Source: Pelecanus crispus (taxonomy: Eukaryota > Chordata > Aves > Pelecaniformes > Pelecanidae). Taken from it: a DNA stretch of 64,000 nt. A program made the translations under genes and the position numbers. Each line of letters opens with the position of its first letter. Position 1 is the first letter of the stretch. Shown piece after piece: positions 12,656 to 24,084 of this stretch. Below the pieces are notes generated by a model. It saw only the letters and a program-made list of their open reading frames with translations, had not been told where the DNA came from and ran no database searches. The DNA is taken from positions 1,674,001 to 1,738,000 of the forward strand of contig NC_134662.1 of the NCBI RefSeq assembly GCF_030463565.1, given 5' to 3'.

Positions 12656-13995
12656 GGCTGTCCCTTCTTTCCTCTCTCTTACTCAGTATTTCTCCTTTCT
12701 CCATCTCTCTGTCCTGCTGCCCACCACAGCTGTTTTTAACTCCAATGCTGTCCTGCTCCCTGTCCCTTTTTCTCTCTCTGTCACTCTGTCCTGCTCCCTG
12801 CATCTATTCTTTAATTCCTCCCTCTTGGTCTTGCAGCCCATCACTATTCTTTACCTCTTCAATTCCTTTGTTCTGCTCCCTGTCCCTGTCTCTCTTTCCC
12901 TGTGTTCTGCTGCCTGTCTTTTTCCCCCCTTCTTGCTCCATCTCTCTGGCCTGCTCCCCACCCCTCTCATTCTCTCTCTGTTTCTCGGTCCTTCTCTATA
13001 TCCCCCCTGCTCTATGTCTCTGCCCTGCTCCCTCTTCAGTTTTTTCCCCTCGCTGTGTCTCTCTGTCCTGCTCCCTGTCACCATTTTTTTCTCACTCCAT
13101 CTCTGTCCTGCAGCCCAACGCTGGGTTTTTTTCCTTTCCTATCTCTCTGTCCTGCTGCCCAACCTAGGCTTTTTTCCCTCCACTGCTGTCCTGCTCCCTG
13201 TCTCTTATTTTTGCCTGTTTTTCACTTTCTCCTGCCTCTCTGTCCCTTTTTTTCTCTCTCTGTATCACCCTGTCCTGTTCTCCGTCCCTGTCTTTCTCTG
13301 ACAATCTGTGTCCTGCTCCCCATCCTTGTCGTGCCGTCTCTATCCCCTGTCCTTCTTCCTGTCTTTTTTTCTCTATCCCTCAGTCCCTGCTGATTCTTTC
13401 TCCACCTCTGTCCTGCTCTCTGCCCCTTTTTTCCTCTTGCTGTCCCTCTGTCCTGCTTCCTGTCCCCATCTTTTCTGTCTTTATTTCTCTGTCCCACTGC
13501 CTGTACCATCATTTCCTGCTATACCTCCCTGTCCAGCTGGCTCTCCATTTTTTCTGTCCTCTCTTCCTCTGTCCTGCTTCTCAGCCCTCTTTTCCGCTTC
13601 CTCCATCTCTGTCCTCCAGCCCATTGCTGTTTTTCCCCCCTTCTTGGTTTTTTTGTTTGAATCTGTCTCTCTCTTTATTTCTCAGTCCCTCTGTCCTGCT
13701 CCCTGTCCTTCTATTTCTCTCCCTCTCTGTATGTCCCACTCTGTGTCCCTGTCTTTCTCTATACCCCCTTCCTTCTTCCTCTCGTCCTCCCTGGCTCTAT
13801 CCTTCTGTCCTGCTCCCCAACCTTACTTTTTCTTCCCCCATCTCTCTGCAGGACTCCTGGTCCCTATGTTTCTTGATTTATCCAGCTCTCTAGGCTTTCT
13901 CCTGCACCTTTCTTTCTCTCTTGGCTCCTCAGTCTTCTCTCATCTTAGTTTTTTCTTTCTAGTCCTTTGTCCTTCTGCCCATCAACTTAACTGAA
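12656..13995 (+). repeat. Pyrimidine-rich tandem repeat, 1.3 kb
   Basis: Composition flips abruptly to C/T. The recurring motif 'tctctctgtcctgctccctg' appears at irregular spacing of roughly 35-65 bp, with variants 'gtcctgctgccc' and 'ccctgtcccttttt'. The array ends at about 13,990 in ordinary sequence. Low-complexity Ser/Leu/Pro frames here are artefacts. Confidence 0.85.
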
Positions 13996-15208
13996 TGACC
14001 AGGTGTCCCTGTGCTCTGGTATTTATTTAGCATTGCCCTAGGGAATATCTGTGGTTTTAGGGCTGGAGATCATTTAGGAGTTGATCTTCTTATGTAGACG
14101 GCAGAGCTAGGTGTCATTAAAGCAGAGGTTATTCTCAGCTGGTGCTCTGTGCATCTTATTGAAACAGCAGGCTCATGGGCCTTATTTTGAAAGGTTTCTT
14201 GCTCTGCACTTACTGCTCCTAGGGACGCCACACAGGAGCGGTGTTGGAGTTTGGAGGGATGGATGGGACCTGCTGTGATTCCTAGTAAATGTGAACTGAA
14301 CTTGTCCTAATGTACTCGAATGAAACCAGAGTGACTGCATATGATTTTCTTCCCAGCTCCAATTCCAACACACATGCTTGGTGCTGATGAAGAAGAGACC
14401 GTGTGCTATTTTCCAGATGTCAGTGGCTGCAAATTAGCTAAGAACATAACTCGTTTAGGTAACGGTGCAGGTGGTCTGTGATAAGGGATGTGTACTTGCA
14501 TGACAGTACTTTCATGAATGTTCTCTGGTTTTGCCACTTCAAAACCCTTCCTCTTCCCGGCAATTTTAAGATGGCATGTCTTATTCTGGGGTACCAACTG
14601 GAGTTGAACTTAAATGTTGAATGGCTGATATAATGGGCTCTGTAAAATATGAAAGAGGACCTTGATTTTTTGTTGTTGTTTTCTAACACACTCTGAATTT
14701 TGGTATGCAAAAGGAAGAGTGGTTGAAAGAGTCTGTTCTTTGAGAGTAACGTACTCCTGTAGTGTGCCTCTCTTTTTATGGTGAAGTTTTCCTACCTGCA
14801 GTATGATTTTGCTGGGCTGTGAGGCTGTATTTGAGTAGCAGAGGTAAGAAGTGTTGTCTTTAAAGGTAATGAAGCTGTACCAAAACTAGAGGGAAAAGCT
14901 AGTTTCTTCCTAACGTGATGCCTGGCAAAAATAGTAACAAGTAAAGGCACTTGCAATTGGCTTTCTTACACAGTCTTCATATGGAGCTTTTGATATTGAT
15001 TGATTTCTAGGAAGCAAGACAGCAGGGAGGAAAGAAAACTGGGACTTGTCTAAATGGCTTCTTCACCGCAGGCAGCATTCGAGCTATTGCGCTAAAACAG
15101 GTCTTTACTGCAGTTTATGAACACAGAAAATGAGCTGTCTGTAATGAAAGTTTAAGTAGAAGTAAGGCTAAATTTGCTAAATCTGCTAAATTTGGTCCTC
15201 TATATCTG
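13996..15208. other. Ordinary AT-rich sequence, nothing recognised
   Basis: About 1.2 kb without tandem structure. No recognisable exon, retroelement or RNA gene was found on either strand. Confidence 0.45.
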
Positions 15209-16121
15209 TGACATATATACTTGACTCCTAGCTGTACTTTGGTTCAGGCTGACTAACGAACAACAGGTCTCATGTCCTTGGGGTGAACCTGTGAACTGGA
15301 AAGCCCCTAGCTCACATACAAGGGAGTGAAAGTGTCTTGAAAAACTTTTCAAAAGGTGGTTTCGAAACCCCAAAGTGCAAGATAACCAAAGTACAGGATA
15401 AGATATCAGAGCTAAACCAAAGACATCTATCTTGTCTATACTACTGACTAGCAGCCAACTACTTCAACCTACAAATATTACCACCAGGATGGGCCCAATT
15501 TGAGCACTCCCTGCACGGCAGCTGGACTGCACGCCAGGTGACTCTCCCCTTGAGCAGGGACGCCTCCCAAGGTTAGAGATTCCTTACCAGAGACTAAGAC
15601 ATCATTCATTACCCAAAGTGGAGAGATCCCTTACCCACAGCACATCCTCGGCAAGTGACTGATAGCATGCTGAATTAATACTGTGAAAAATTACTAATCC
15701 ATGTAGCTACTCAAATATTGTAAACATTGTATGGATAATTCCATTAATCATAAACTGTTGACCGAGTCTGAGACCAAGATTGGATCCAGCTGCACCTCAG
15801 CTCCAAAAGGAGTTTAGGAAGCAACGGGGTCCACTCTGAACCTTGTGACCCAACGGGAGGGTCCTCCGGTCCTCCTTACTCTTTGCGCCTCCAGTCTCTG
15901 TGTGAATTATTCTAACTCAATCTTCCTTTGTACATTCCTTCCATGCAGTAACTAATAAGGTGAACCCTGCCATCAAACTTACTGAACCTTGTCAAACCAC
16001 TGTTAAAACTTTGTTAAATTCCATCAAACTTATTGAACTCTGTCAAATTATTTTTTTACTTAAATAAAACATATTGCTGCTTCTCGCTTTTGAGTGAGGT
16101 GCATTCCACTTATCCATGACA
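15209..16121 (+). mobile_element. Probable retroviral LTR, ~0.9 kb
   Basis: The 3' part looks like an LTR: AATAAA at 16063-16068, then a short U5-like segment ending 'tatccatgaca'. Just upstream are internal near-duplicates ('ccatcaaacttactgaacc' and 'ccatcaaacttattgaact'). The 5' end is placed at TGACATATATAC because the preceding ATATCTG nearly matches the GTATCTG after the 3' end. That duplication is imperfect and of unusual length, so the 5' border is uncertain. Confidence 0.5.
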
Positions 16122-17844
16122 GTATCTGATGCAAATAAGAGATGACTTGGCAGTGTTTACATCTCAAGGATATGCCAGTGTATTAATGCAGGCTGTCGAT
16201 GTCTTTTCAGGGGTGCTTCTGGGCTGCAGGTCGTGTGCCTGAGTGGTACTGAGTCCTGGATGAGCCAGCTCCTGCTGACAGTTTAAGCTCAGAGGATGTG
16301 ACAGAATGGAAACCATCTTTGTTGTGGAACCCAAATGTCAAAGGTGCAGATGTGTTGCTGATGTCCCCGCAGCCCGGAGATGTGAGGAGTTTTGCCAACA
16401 GTCTGGTAAGGATTCTGTTTTCTGCTGGAATGGGTTTCCAGATGGATTTAACAAATGATTGCCTTTCTCTTGCTGTGGCTATCTGCAGAAGGACCTTCCT
16501 GTTCACCTGGATTTGCAAATGTAAGAGCATTGGGGGATAACTGGCTAAACCAGCTGTCTCTCTATGGGGATCGGTATCATTTGTGTAGAAAAGTAGAGGT
16601 TCAGTAAGTCAAGCTTACAGTGTAGTGCTGTGCTCGGACCATGGAGCTTTGTCTCCTGGAGATAGTGTTCAGCTGGCCTCATTATTTTCTCAGCTAAGTC
16701 TTTCCGAGTCTTACATACTTGATCCCCTTGGGTTCATGACATTGTAGTTTGAGTGCTCAAGTGGAAATGTTTGGTTTGCTGTTGCTTTGCCAAGGTAAAG
16801 CCCATTGCAGGATAATGGTCCCACAAAAAGCTTGGGACTGCAGTCTTCTCAGTAGTCTTCTGTAGCCTTCACACTACCAGGCTGTTGATGCTGGTAATTC
16901 ACCTAATCCTGGGATGTCCTTCCTGCCCTCTCTGGACCGAGTAATCCTACCTTCAATCTAGGTAGGTTTCTTTTTCCTTATTCCCATCTTTTTGTGAAGG
17001 AAATATCACAGTTGTGATAATAATGAAAAGGCTGAAGTTTTGCTCCATTAGATCTTGTGCGTGTGTTTTTTCCTTGTACAAATATTACTTCATATAATAG
17101 CCTCTTCATTTCCCTGTTCTGTGTTAGTAGCTCTGAGCATTTAATCTGGTGAGTCTCCTGAACCCCGAAGCAGTGTTCTGAAGGAGGCCTTATTAGGGCT
17201 TTCTTCAACAATGTTACAATAAAAGCTGCTTGCTCTGCTTTCGCAGGCTGCTTGCCAAGTATCTCTTCCAGAGCAACCCAGGCTCAGAAGTTGGCTTAAA
17301 TCAAGGTGATGGAAAAGACTGCTCTGGTTTCTGAGTCTTTTTTTCCCTTCAGGTTTTAGATTGGCAGCACCCCTGCACCAGCCAACGAGAGCTACCCCAA
17401 GTTAGCATTGGGGCAGTTTATTATGGGATTGCGCCTTCTCTGTTCAGTTGTATGGCTGACAGGTCGGTGTAGACATGGCCTTTACAAAGCTGGACGTGTC
17501 TCAGAAGGGTTGGTGATCTGCAAATAGTTATACACGGCTGATAACAGGTTTCTGTGTGTGAGTGGGTCTGCAGCTGTGCGAGCAGTGCAAGCACATCAGG
17601 CAAGCACCTTCCGGTGTCCCATGCCATACCCGAGGTCAGGAGTGCCTCACCACACGCCATGGAGTGTCTCACCACCACGCATGGCTAATGGTGTGATGCA
17701 GTGATTGGGTTAATGCCCTGCAGAGTGAGAGAGGCTCACCTCTCTTGCCTCTACACACGTGAAATGGATGGGAGTGAATGGAGACATGGGGGTGGGGGGG
17801 GAGGACTTTCCCAAGTGGGGGGGCAAAAATGAGATTAATTGTTA
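16122..17844. other. Unassigned; may hold an LTR remnant of the minus-strand ERV
   Basis: No cellular gene was recognised. A minus-strand AATAAA near 17,417 lies downstream of the minus-strand env fragment and could belong to its 3' LTR (about 17,370-17,840); clear ends were not found. A 50-codon Cys-rich plus-strand frame starts at 16,306 but has no recognised homologue. Confidence 0.3.
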
Positions 17845-18340
17845 TTAATTAATTGTTATTGATGTGTTTGATCGTTTGGCTATATGACATATGGCAAAGC
17901 AAAGCTTAATCACACTCCAAACAAAAATTATTAACAGGATAAATAATATTACAATAATAACAGCCTTTGTTAATATTTTTTGCAAATTTAAGGATGGTAT
18001 CCAACTAAACAGATCAGAAAGTGAAAATTCATCAGGAGATACTGCAATTTGTTTTAATGGTTGTAAATGTTCAGAAATAACACGGACTTCGTGTTTGATG
18101 TGTTGAAATTTGTTAGCATAGGTGCAAAAGGTGGTATTAATCAATGTGCAGACACCTCCTTCTTGCAGGGTAAGCATATCAAGTACTAGATGATTTTGTT
18201 CTACTAGGAAAGGTAAAGAAGAAATTTCTTGTTGCAAGGCTAAAATGGCATCTACTGTGCGATTGTCTATGGCTTCCACAGTAGCTTTTTAAAAGCTCTT
18301 TCTAGTTTGTTTACCCCGATTCCAGGAATTAAAGTTCTGA
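17845..18340 (-). pseudogene. Endogenous retrovirus env, transmembrane subunit fragment
   Basis: The minus-strand frame is open from about 18,290 to the TAA at 17,845. It reads as a retroviral Env TM ectodomain: an alternating hydrophobic/heptad region (VDAILALQQEI), then an immunosuppressive-domain-like segment (LDMLTLQEGGVCTLINTT) with Cys pair CTLINTTFC. A membrane anchor (AVIIVILFILLIIFVW) and short tail follow. Further homology with stops or shifts continues to about 18,340. No surface subunit or pol is attached. Its strand is opposite to the gag-pol remnant next door, so it is a separate insertion or an inverted piece. Confidence 0.8.
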
Positions 18341-18639
18341 TTAAACATCTCCGTCTGGAATCATCATGAGTTCCTCATATACTGGGGTGAAGAAGTGTGG
18401 GGGGGTCAGATCTGCACATGCGTCAGGGGCTGTGTTAAACCTCCCCCTTCCCGCTGCATGAATGACCACAGGCAGAGGCACTGTGAAACAAACACCAAAC
18501 TTTTAATGAATTAAGCAATAAATATGGGAGAGGGCTGGGGCTGGGGTGGGTGGGTGCAGGTCTCTGCCCCCCCGAGGGGGTTGGCACCCCCCGGCTTTGC
18601 TGTCACCACACGGTCCTTGGGGCAACAACAACTTTCCAG
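18341..18639. other. Junction between two ERV remnants
   Basis: GC-rich spacer including 'ggtctctgcccccccgaggg'. No primer-binding site, LTR border or matrix coding was recognised, so the plus-strand provirus appears to be 5'-truncated. Confidence 0.35.
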
Positions 18640-18659
18640 ACTGCAGGATGATCCAGAGG

Positions 18660-19200
18660 TGATGCAAACTATATGTGGCATCTTCCATGTCTATAACCCT
18701 ACGTGGGCTGACATGCAGCAAGTGTTTGAGACTGTTTTTACTCATGATGAAAGAATTAAAATCTGGGAAACAAATCACAGATCAGCTGGGTAAAGACAGA
18801 GCACAACCCTGTGGCCAGCCAATGACTTATGTTGGTCCCCAAATTTACCAGCCGATAGAGCTGCAAAGTGTGAGGGGGGAATGTTAGAGTCCTTAGAACT
18901 GGCAGGAGGGAAGACTGTAAATTGGGCTAAGAATGCCAGCAAGGAAATGCTGAACATCTTTCCGAATATTATGCCCGATTGGTTAAACAAGTGAGATTTT
19001 GTTCAGAGGGGTCAACCCTGAAAATGAGGAAAATCAGACTCTAATGTTATGGTTCTTTGTAGATCAGTCAGCCCCAGATATTAAGAAATATTTTTCTAAA
19101 CATATGCCAGGATGTCAAGGGAAAGGATTGGATTAAATAGTCAGCATTGCTACACTCTTTTTTAACAGAAAAGATGAAAAAGAGCTGAAGAAAAAAAAGG
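18660..19200 (+). pseudogene. ERV gag remnant (capsid region)
   Basis: A plus-strand frame carries a capsid-like segment (NPTWADMQQVFETVFTHDER) and then decays through stops and shifts. No matrix region is seen upstream. Non-functional. Confidence 0.65.
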
Positions 19201-19559
19201 AAAGGATCAGAAACAGAAAGCCAGTCTATTGGCAGCAGTGTTGAATAATCCTAGATTAAGGGGATGAGGAGGTGGAGATTTCCAAGGGCAGAGGAGAAAA
19301 TTTTAGAAGCAATGGATCTGAAGGAACAGAAGACTGTTGTTAACTGTTGTAATTATCACGGACAACAAGGCCCAGCAAGGCAAAACAAAACCAAACAAAA
19401 CAAGCATCCACAAAAGACCAATCCTGTGGTGCAATCTCTCCCCGCTCTGTGCAACAGCGGCAGCTAGATTGCACCCAGGACTGACAGTTAGCAGGGACCT
19501 GTGGTGCAGTCACTACAGGAGCCTCTGAATATGAAATATTTTTCTTTTCTTCTTATGAG

Positions 19560-21442
19560 AATCCAGTCTTAAACCTTTCGATTGATGACCATAATTACCC
19601 CTGTCTAATAGATACAGGGGCAACTTTTTGTACCTTAAATCAGTGTACCTATTCCTCCGGACTCTCAATACTTTTTTGCGTTTATTTGCTGAAAGATACA
19701 GCTCACATGGACAAGGTTCCCTCAGGGCTTTACCGGGCCCTCCACTATGTTTTCTAAAAATTTTAGTAAAAGATTTGCAGGATCCTGTGTTTAAAAACTG
19801 ATCCGTTCTGATACAATATATCGATGATTTATTGGTAGCCAAGGAGTCTTACATAGCTGACACCCGCACCTTACTCTTTGCCTTCACTGAGGACCATGGG
19901 GCTTTTCCACCTAAGATACAACTTTTGTAAGAGAAATGTAAAATATGTGGGTTACATTCTCCAGCAAGGGGTGTCATTTATCTGAAGACCATATTAAAGC
20001 CATTCAAACTCTTCCTCAACCAGTTACTCAAAACAAATGCCATCCTCTTCAGGAGCGGCAGGATCCTGCTGCCCCTGGATAGCTGCTTCTGGGGAAACGG
20101 CACAACCCCCGAGACAGAGTGCTGCTCAGGATGCTGGAGAACACATTCACCGGGCAGCAGAAAAGGTAACAGCATTTGAGCTTTTTAAGCAAGCATTAAT
20201 GACTGCACCTGCTCTGGGATTTTCAGACTACGGTAAGCCATTTACCTTGATTTTACATGAAAAAAATTAACTACCCCAGGCAAAACCGGCACAGTCTGGT
20301 AGCTCAAGGATCCTTTGCCTGTGTATCTAGGACAGCTGCTGCAGCACTCGTACTTGAACAGAGGAAAAATCGTGGTGCCTGGATCCCCTCTAGTGATACA
20401 AGTACCACATGAAATTGAAACACTGCTGTCACAGCATGTTACCCAGGCAATGTCACCACAGCCAATGCATCACCGTGAGCTGATTCTCTTGATGGCAGAA
20501 AACAGAAGAGTTAAGTGGTGTAATACACTGAACCCTGGGAACTCGAATCCCTCCACCTGGGGAAGAAACTCCACATCACAAGTGTGTAGTAACAACCCAT
20601 GAAGCCAAAAAAGACTCGAAAATATTTAACAGATCTGCCATTTCTAGATCCTGATCTAGATGGGTCCTCATTTTATCTGAACAGTAACTGGGTTACAGGT
20701 TATTCAGTAACTACTGAAAATAAAGTAGTGGAGGCTTCAGCACTCAGTCCGAAGCTGAGTGCACAAGCAGCAGAATAGATTGCATTAACAAACACTTGCC
20801 AGCTGTCCAAAGAGAAGACTGTAAATATTTATACTGATTCTCGGTATGCTTTTGGAGTGTGCCATGCCACTGGACCATTATGGAAGCAGTGCAGTTTTGT
20901 AACTTCCAGTGGGAGTAAGTAGTGAATAGTTTAAGAACTATACAATTACCAAAGCAGTTTGCTGTCATTCGTCAGCCAGCCAATACTGGCGAAAGGACAA
21001 GAGAAGAAATAGAAAATGATCTAGCAGATATTGCCACTGAAGCCACAGCACAACAGCCATACAAACCACTTACTGCTTGTAAGACCGCTGTGCTTACAAG
21101 CAGTCCAGCGGTCCGACCTGGTGTTGCCCATTCCTGAAATTATGTATTTGACTGTTCCTGCTGAAGAAATTGACTCTTGGAAAAGGTATGAAGCAACCAA
21201 AGGCTCCTAGGGAATGTGGACATCAGGTACAGAAAACCTTCCTAGTTTACCTATGCAATGACTGATGCCCATAGCAAACGTGCATCGACATCCAGGGCAT
21301 TTTGGGACTGCTGCAGTAGCCCAGACAGTGCTGAAGAACTGGCTCAACACCAGGAATTTATGCCATGGCCAAATAGGTAGCTGCATCTTGGACACACTAA
21401 TCTTTAATGAATATTATTAGAGGGAAATGAAAATGTGACCCC
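19560..21442 (+). pseudogene. ERV pro-pol remnant
   Basis: Protease active-site LIDTGA, RT motif YIDD, thumb/connection segment (FELFKQALMTAPALGFSDYG), RNase H TDSRYAFGV and the N-terminal integrase zone (HPGHFGTAA) occur in order, in different frames with internal stops. The frame is cut by the inserted LTR at 21,443. Confidence 0.75.
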
Positions 21443-22002
21443 TGTCATGGTTTAACCCCAGCTGGCAACTAAGCACCACAAAGCCACTCGCTCACTCCCC
21501 CCAGTAAGATGGTGGAGAGACTTGGAAGAGTAAAAGTGAAAAAAAACCCTCGTGGATTGAGATAATAACAGTTTAATAATTGAAATAAAATAAAATAGTA
21601 GTTATCATAATAATAATAATAAAAAAAATTTACAAAACAAGTGATGCACGATGCAGTTGCTCATCACTTGCTGACCGATGCCCAGCCAGTCCCTGAGCAC
21701 TGGCCGCCCCAGCCAGCTTTCTCCTATTTTATATACTGAGCATGTCATATGGTATGGAATAGCCCTTTGGGCAGTTTGGGTCAGCTGTCCTGGCTGTGCC
21801 CCCTCCCAGCTTCTTGTGCATCTCCAGCCTTCTCACTTGGTAGAGCAAGAGAAGCTCAGAAGTCCTTGACTTAGTGTAAGCACTGCTTAGCAACAACTCA
21901 AACATCAGCGTGTTATCAACATTCTTCTCATACTAAATCCAAAACACAGCACTATGCCAGCTACTAGGAAGAAAGTTAACTACCCCAGCCAAAACCACCG
22001 CA
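21443..22002 (+). mobile_element. Solo LTR inserted in ERV integrase region
   Basis: Begins TGTCATGGTTTAACCCCAGC and carries the 'aacagtttaataattgaaat' segment, an (ATA/ATAA) run, and a 3' half ending 'ccaaaaccaccgca'. It is the same family as 28,896-29,353 but about 100 bp longer. Integrase coding resumes afterwards. No matching target duplication was found, so the exact 3' end may be slightly off. Confidence 0.8.
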
Positions 22003-23179
22003 ATACTGTATATTTTACAGGTTCAGAAATTATTAAAATACAATAGCCTGGGCACAGCTAATACAACCAGTACCTCTAGAAGGGGCTCCGCACCCCTTCA
22101 ATCTAGGGAATTACATTTGGGTAAAAGTACACAAAAGAAAGGATAACACATCTCCTCGGTGGGAGGGACCATTTTTGGTGTTGCTAACCTTTCTCAGTGG
22201 TAAAGGTGGAAGAAAAACCAACTTGAATCCATCCCTCCTGCCTGAAAGCTGTGACAAGTCTAGAATTGGAACCAGGAACCCCCCCGCCACTGAAGGAGCA
22301 TCCACCACTGCAGAGACAAAACTACTCACAGCCAGGAACCTACACAGTGGATTGGCTGTGGGCTTACTAACCCTGCATAAAAATTTGTCAATTGAACTAT
22401 ATTCTTACTTAAAACTAGAGTGTAATCAAGAATAATGGGTTTTATTACAATATGGTTTTTCTTACTACTACTAATAATAATTTTAAAACGCTTACATGAA
22501 ACCTGTTACAATGAGCCATGACATTTTTGATTTGTTCTGGGATGGAGTTTATCGAGCTCTGCAAACTCCAAAACAATGTGGATGTTTGCAGATAGATTAA
22601 CTTGGTATCCTGTAGGAAGCCATAAACAAAGTAAAGATAATTTAAAAATTTTGGTTTCCTATGGGATCCTGATTGGTCTGAGTCATCTAATCTGGGTCCA
22701 AGACTTTCTGGTTTACCTTAACCAACCAGATCCAGCACATACTAACCCTTTTACGGGAAATTGTTCACATGATTAATATTTATTTGAAGATTATACTACC
22801 CTATTGACACAACTACCTGGGCAATATTGAATGTGTGGAGAAAGGGCATTCAAGTATTTACCCTTAACCTGGCATGGGGAAGTGTGTTCTAGGTGTGTTA
22901 ATATCATTTGCACAGGTCAGAAACAGAATCTCTTCTGGTACCTTCTGATGAGTGTGGCACTAAGTTCCACCTTTTTGTGAGAGCTTTTATCCCTTGTTTA
23001 GGGGTTGCTGAACTATAAAGAGCTATTGCAAATGTGTTGATAGAATTAGAAAAAAACCCCATTAATGAAACTGCAGATAGTATTATAGTGCTACAAGAAA
23101 AATCAAATTATTGTCACAAATGGTAATAGAGAATTGATTAGCCTTAGGTTAAACTATTAGTCAATCTAAGGCTAAGTTA

Positions 23180-23540
23180 ATCATAGAATCATCGAATCGT
23201 TTAGGTTGGAAAAGATCTTTAAGATCATCCAGTCCAACCATTAACCTACATTACCAAGTCTACTCTAAGCCAATCAAGGGTAGACTAGACTAAACCATGT
23301 CCCAGAGTGCCACCTCTGCCCATTTTTTGAACACTTCCAGGGATGGGGACTCCACCACCTCTCTGGGCAGCCTGTTCCAATGCCTGACCACCCTTTCCGT
23401 CAAGAAATTTTTCCTAATATCCAACCTAAACCTGCCCTGGTGCAGCTTGAGCCCATTTCCTCTCGTCCTATCGCTAACTATGTGGGAGACCAACACCCAC
23501 CTCACTACACCCTCCTTTCAGGTAGTTGTAGAGAGCGATA
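23180..23540 (-). mobile_element. CR1 retrotransposon 3' fragment in ERV env
   Basis: The reverse CR1 3' end begins at 'tcatagaatcatcgaatcgt' and closely resembles the copy at 5497. It includes the minus-strand [20 protein letters not shown] region and is truncated near 23,540. It is inserted within env TM coding, so it postdates the provirus. Confidence 0.9.
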
Positions 23541-23589
23541 ACCTAATCGATTAACCTATAGCAGCACAGGATGGAGCCTGTGCATTATT

Positions 23590-23655
23590 CACAGAATCAC
23601 AGAATAACTCAAGTTGGAAAGGACCCACAAGGATCATCGAGTCCAACTTGAGTGT
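23590..23655 (-). mobile_element. CR1 3' tail fragment
   Basis: A short reverse CR1 tail (cacagaatcacagaataact, then gttggaaaggacccacaagg) of a different subfamily from its neighbour. It lies 50 bp further into the env remnant. Confidence 0.75.
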
Positions 23656-24084
23656 TTCATGTAAATCCAGACCAGAAAAATGAAACCAATGTAAACAAGG
23701 TAAAGACACATTTAAAAGCATTACATGAAGACAGGCATGTCCGCTAAATCTGGGTGGTTAACCTCTTGGCTCCCAAATTTGGGCATAGGACTGTGAGCTA
23801 AGGGGTTTTTGGTTGTTGTATTTGTTATCTTAATGTTTTTTGTGATCATATATGTGCATTTGCAGTGTTGTATCTCCTTATGCTTTTGACCTAGTACTAA
23901 AATAATGGATAATATAACGTGACCCTGACAGTCAAAATAAAAGGAGGGACTATTAAGAAAATCCTCCTCCCTACCCTATTAACTGCCTATTGTTAAAAAT
24001 AACAATTAGTCTTTACAGTACGAAAGTGTATTAACATTGTTGCTATGTGTTACTTCACATGATACACTATAATGTAATGAGGTA

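Larger units (their letters stand above)
22440..23930 (+). pseudogene. ERV env remnant, split by CR1 tails
   Basis: Broken frames show a surface-subunit-like part, a TM heptad region near 23,040-23,120, and a short segment with AAQDGACALF after the first CR1. After the second CR1 comes a C-terminal hydrophobic anchor (FLVVVFVILMFFVIIYV) near 23,800. Multiple stops make it non-functional. It is distinct from the minus-strand env TM fragment at 17,845. Confidence 0.65.
18640..24084 (+). mobile_element. Decayed class I-like endogenous retrovirus (gag-pro-pol-env)
   Basis: Order is retroviral. Gag capsid-like MQTICGIFHVYNPTWADM lies at 18,660-18,790 and a degenerate nucleocapsid Cys-His remnant near 19,330. 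Protease with LIDTGA is near 19,600, reverse transcriptase with YIDD near 19,820, and the connection region at 20,160-20,270. RNase H (TDSRYAFGV) is near 20,840. Integrase lies at 21,250-21,420 and, after an inserted LTR, its C-terminus (PRWEGPF) near 22,160. Env follows at 22,440-23,920, ending in a hydrophobic anchor, then a polypurine tract (AAAAGGAGGGAC near 23,938) and possible 3' LTR sequence. Many stops and frameshifts break every gene. A solo LTR and two CR1 tails interrupt it. Gamma-like affiliation is inferred from the motifs. Confidence 0.85.

Noticed and set aside
11547..12803. 418-codon stop-free minus-strand frame, Ser/Leu/Pro-rich
   Set aside because: It lies in the polypurine satellite, where the minus strand has almost no purines and so cannot form stop codons. 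Composition explains it.
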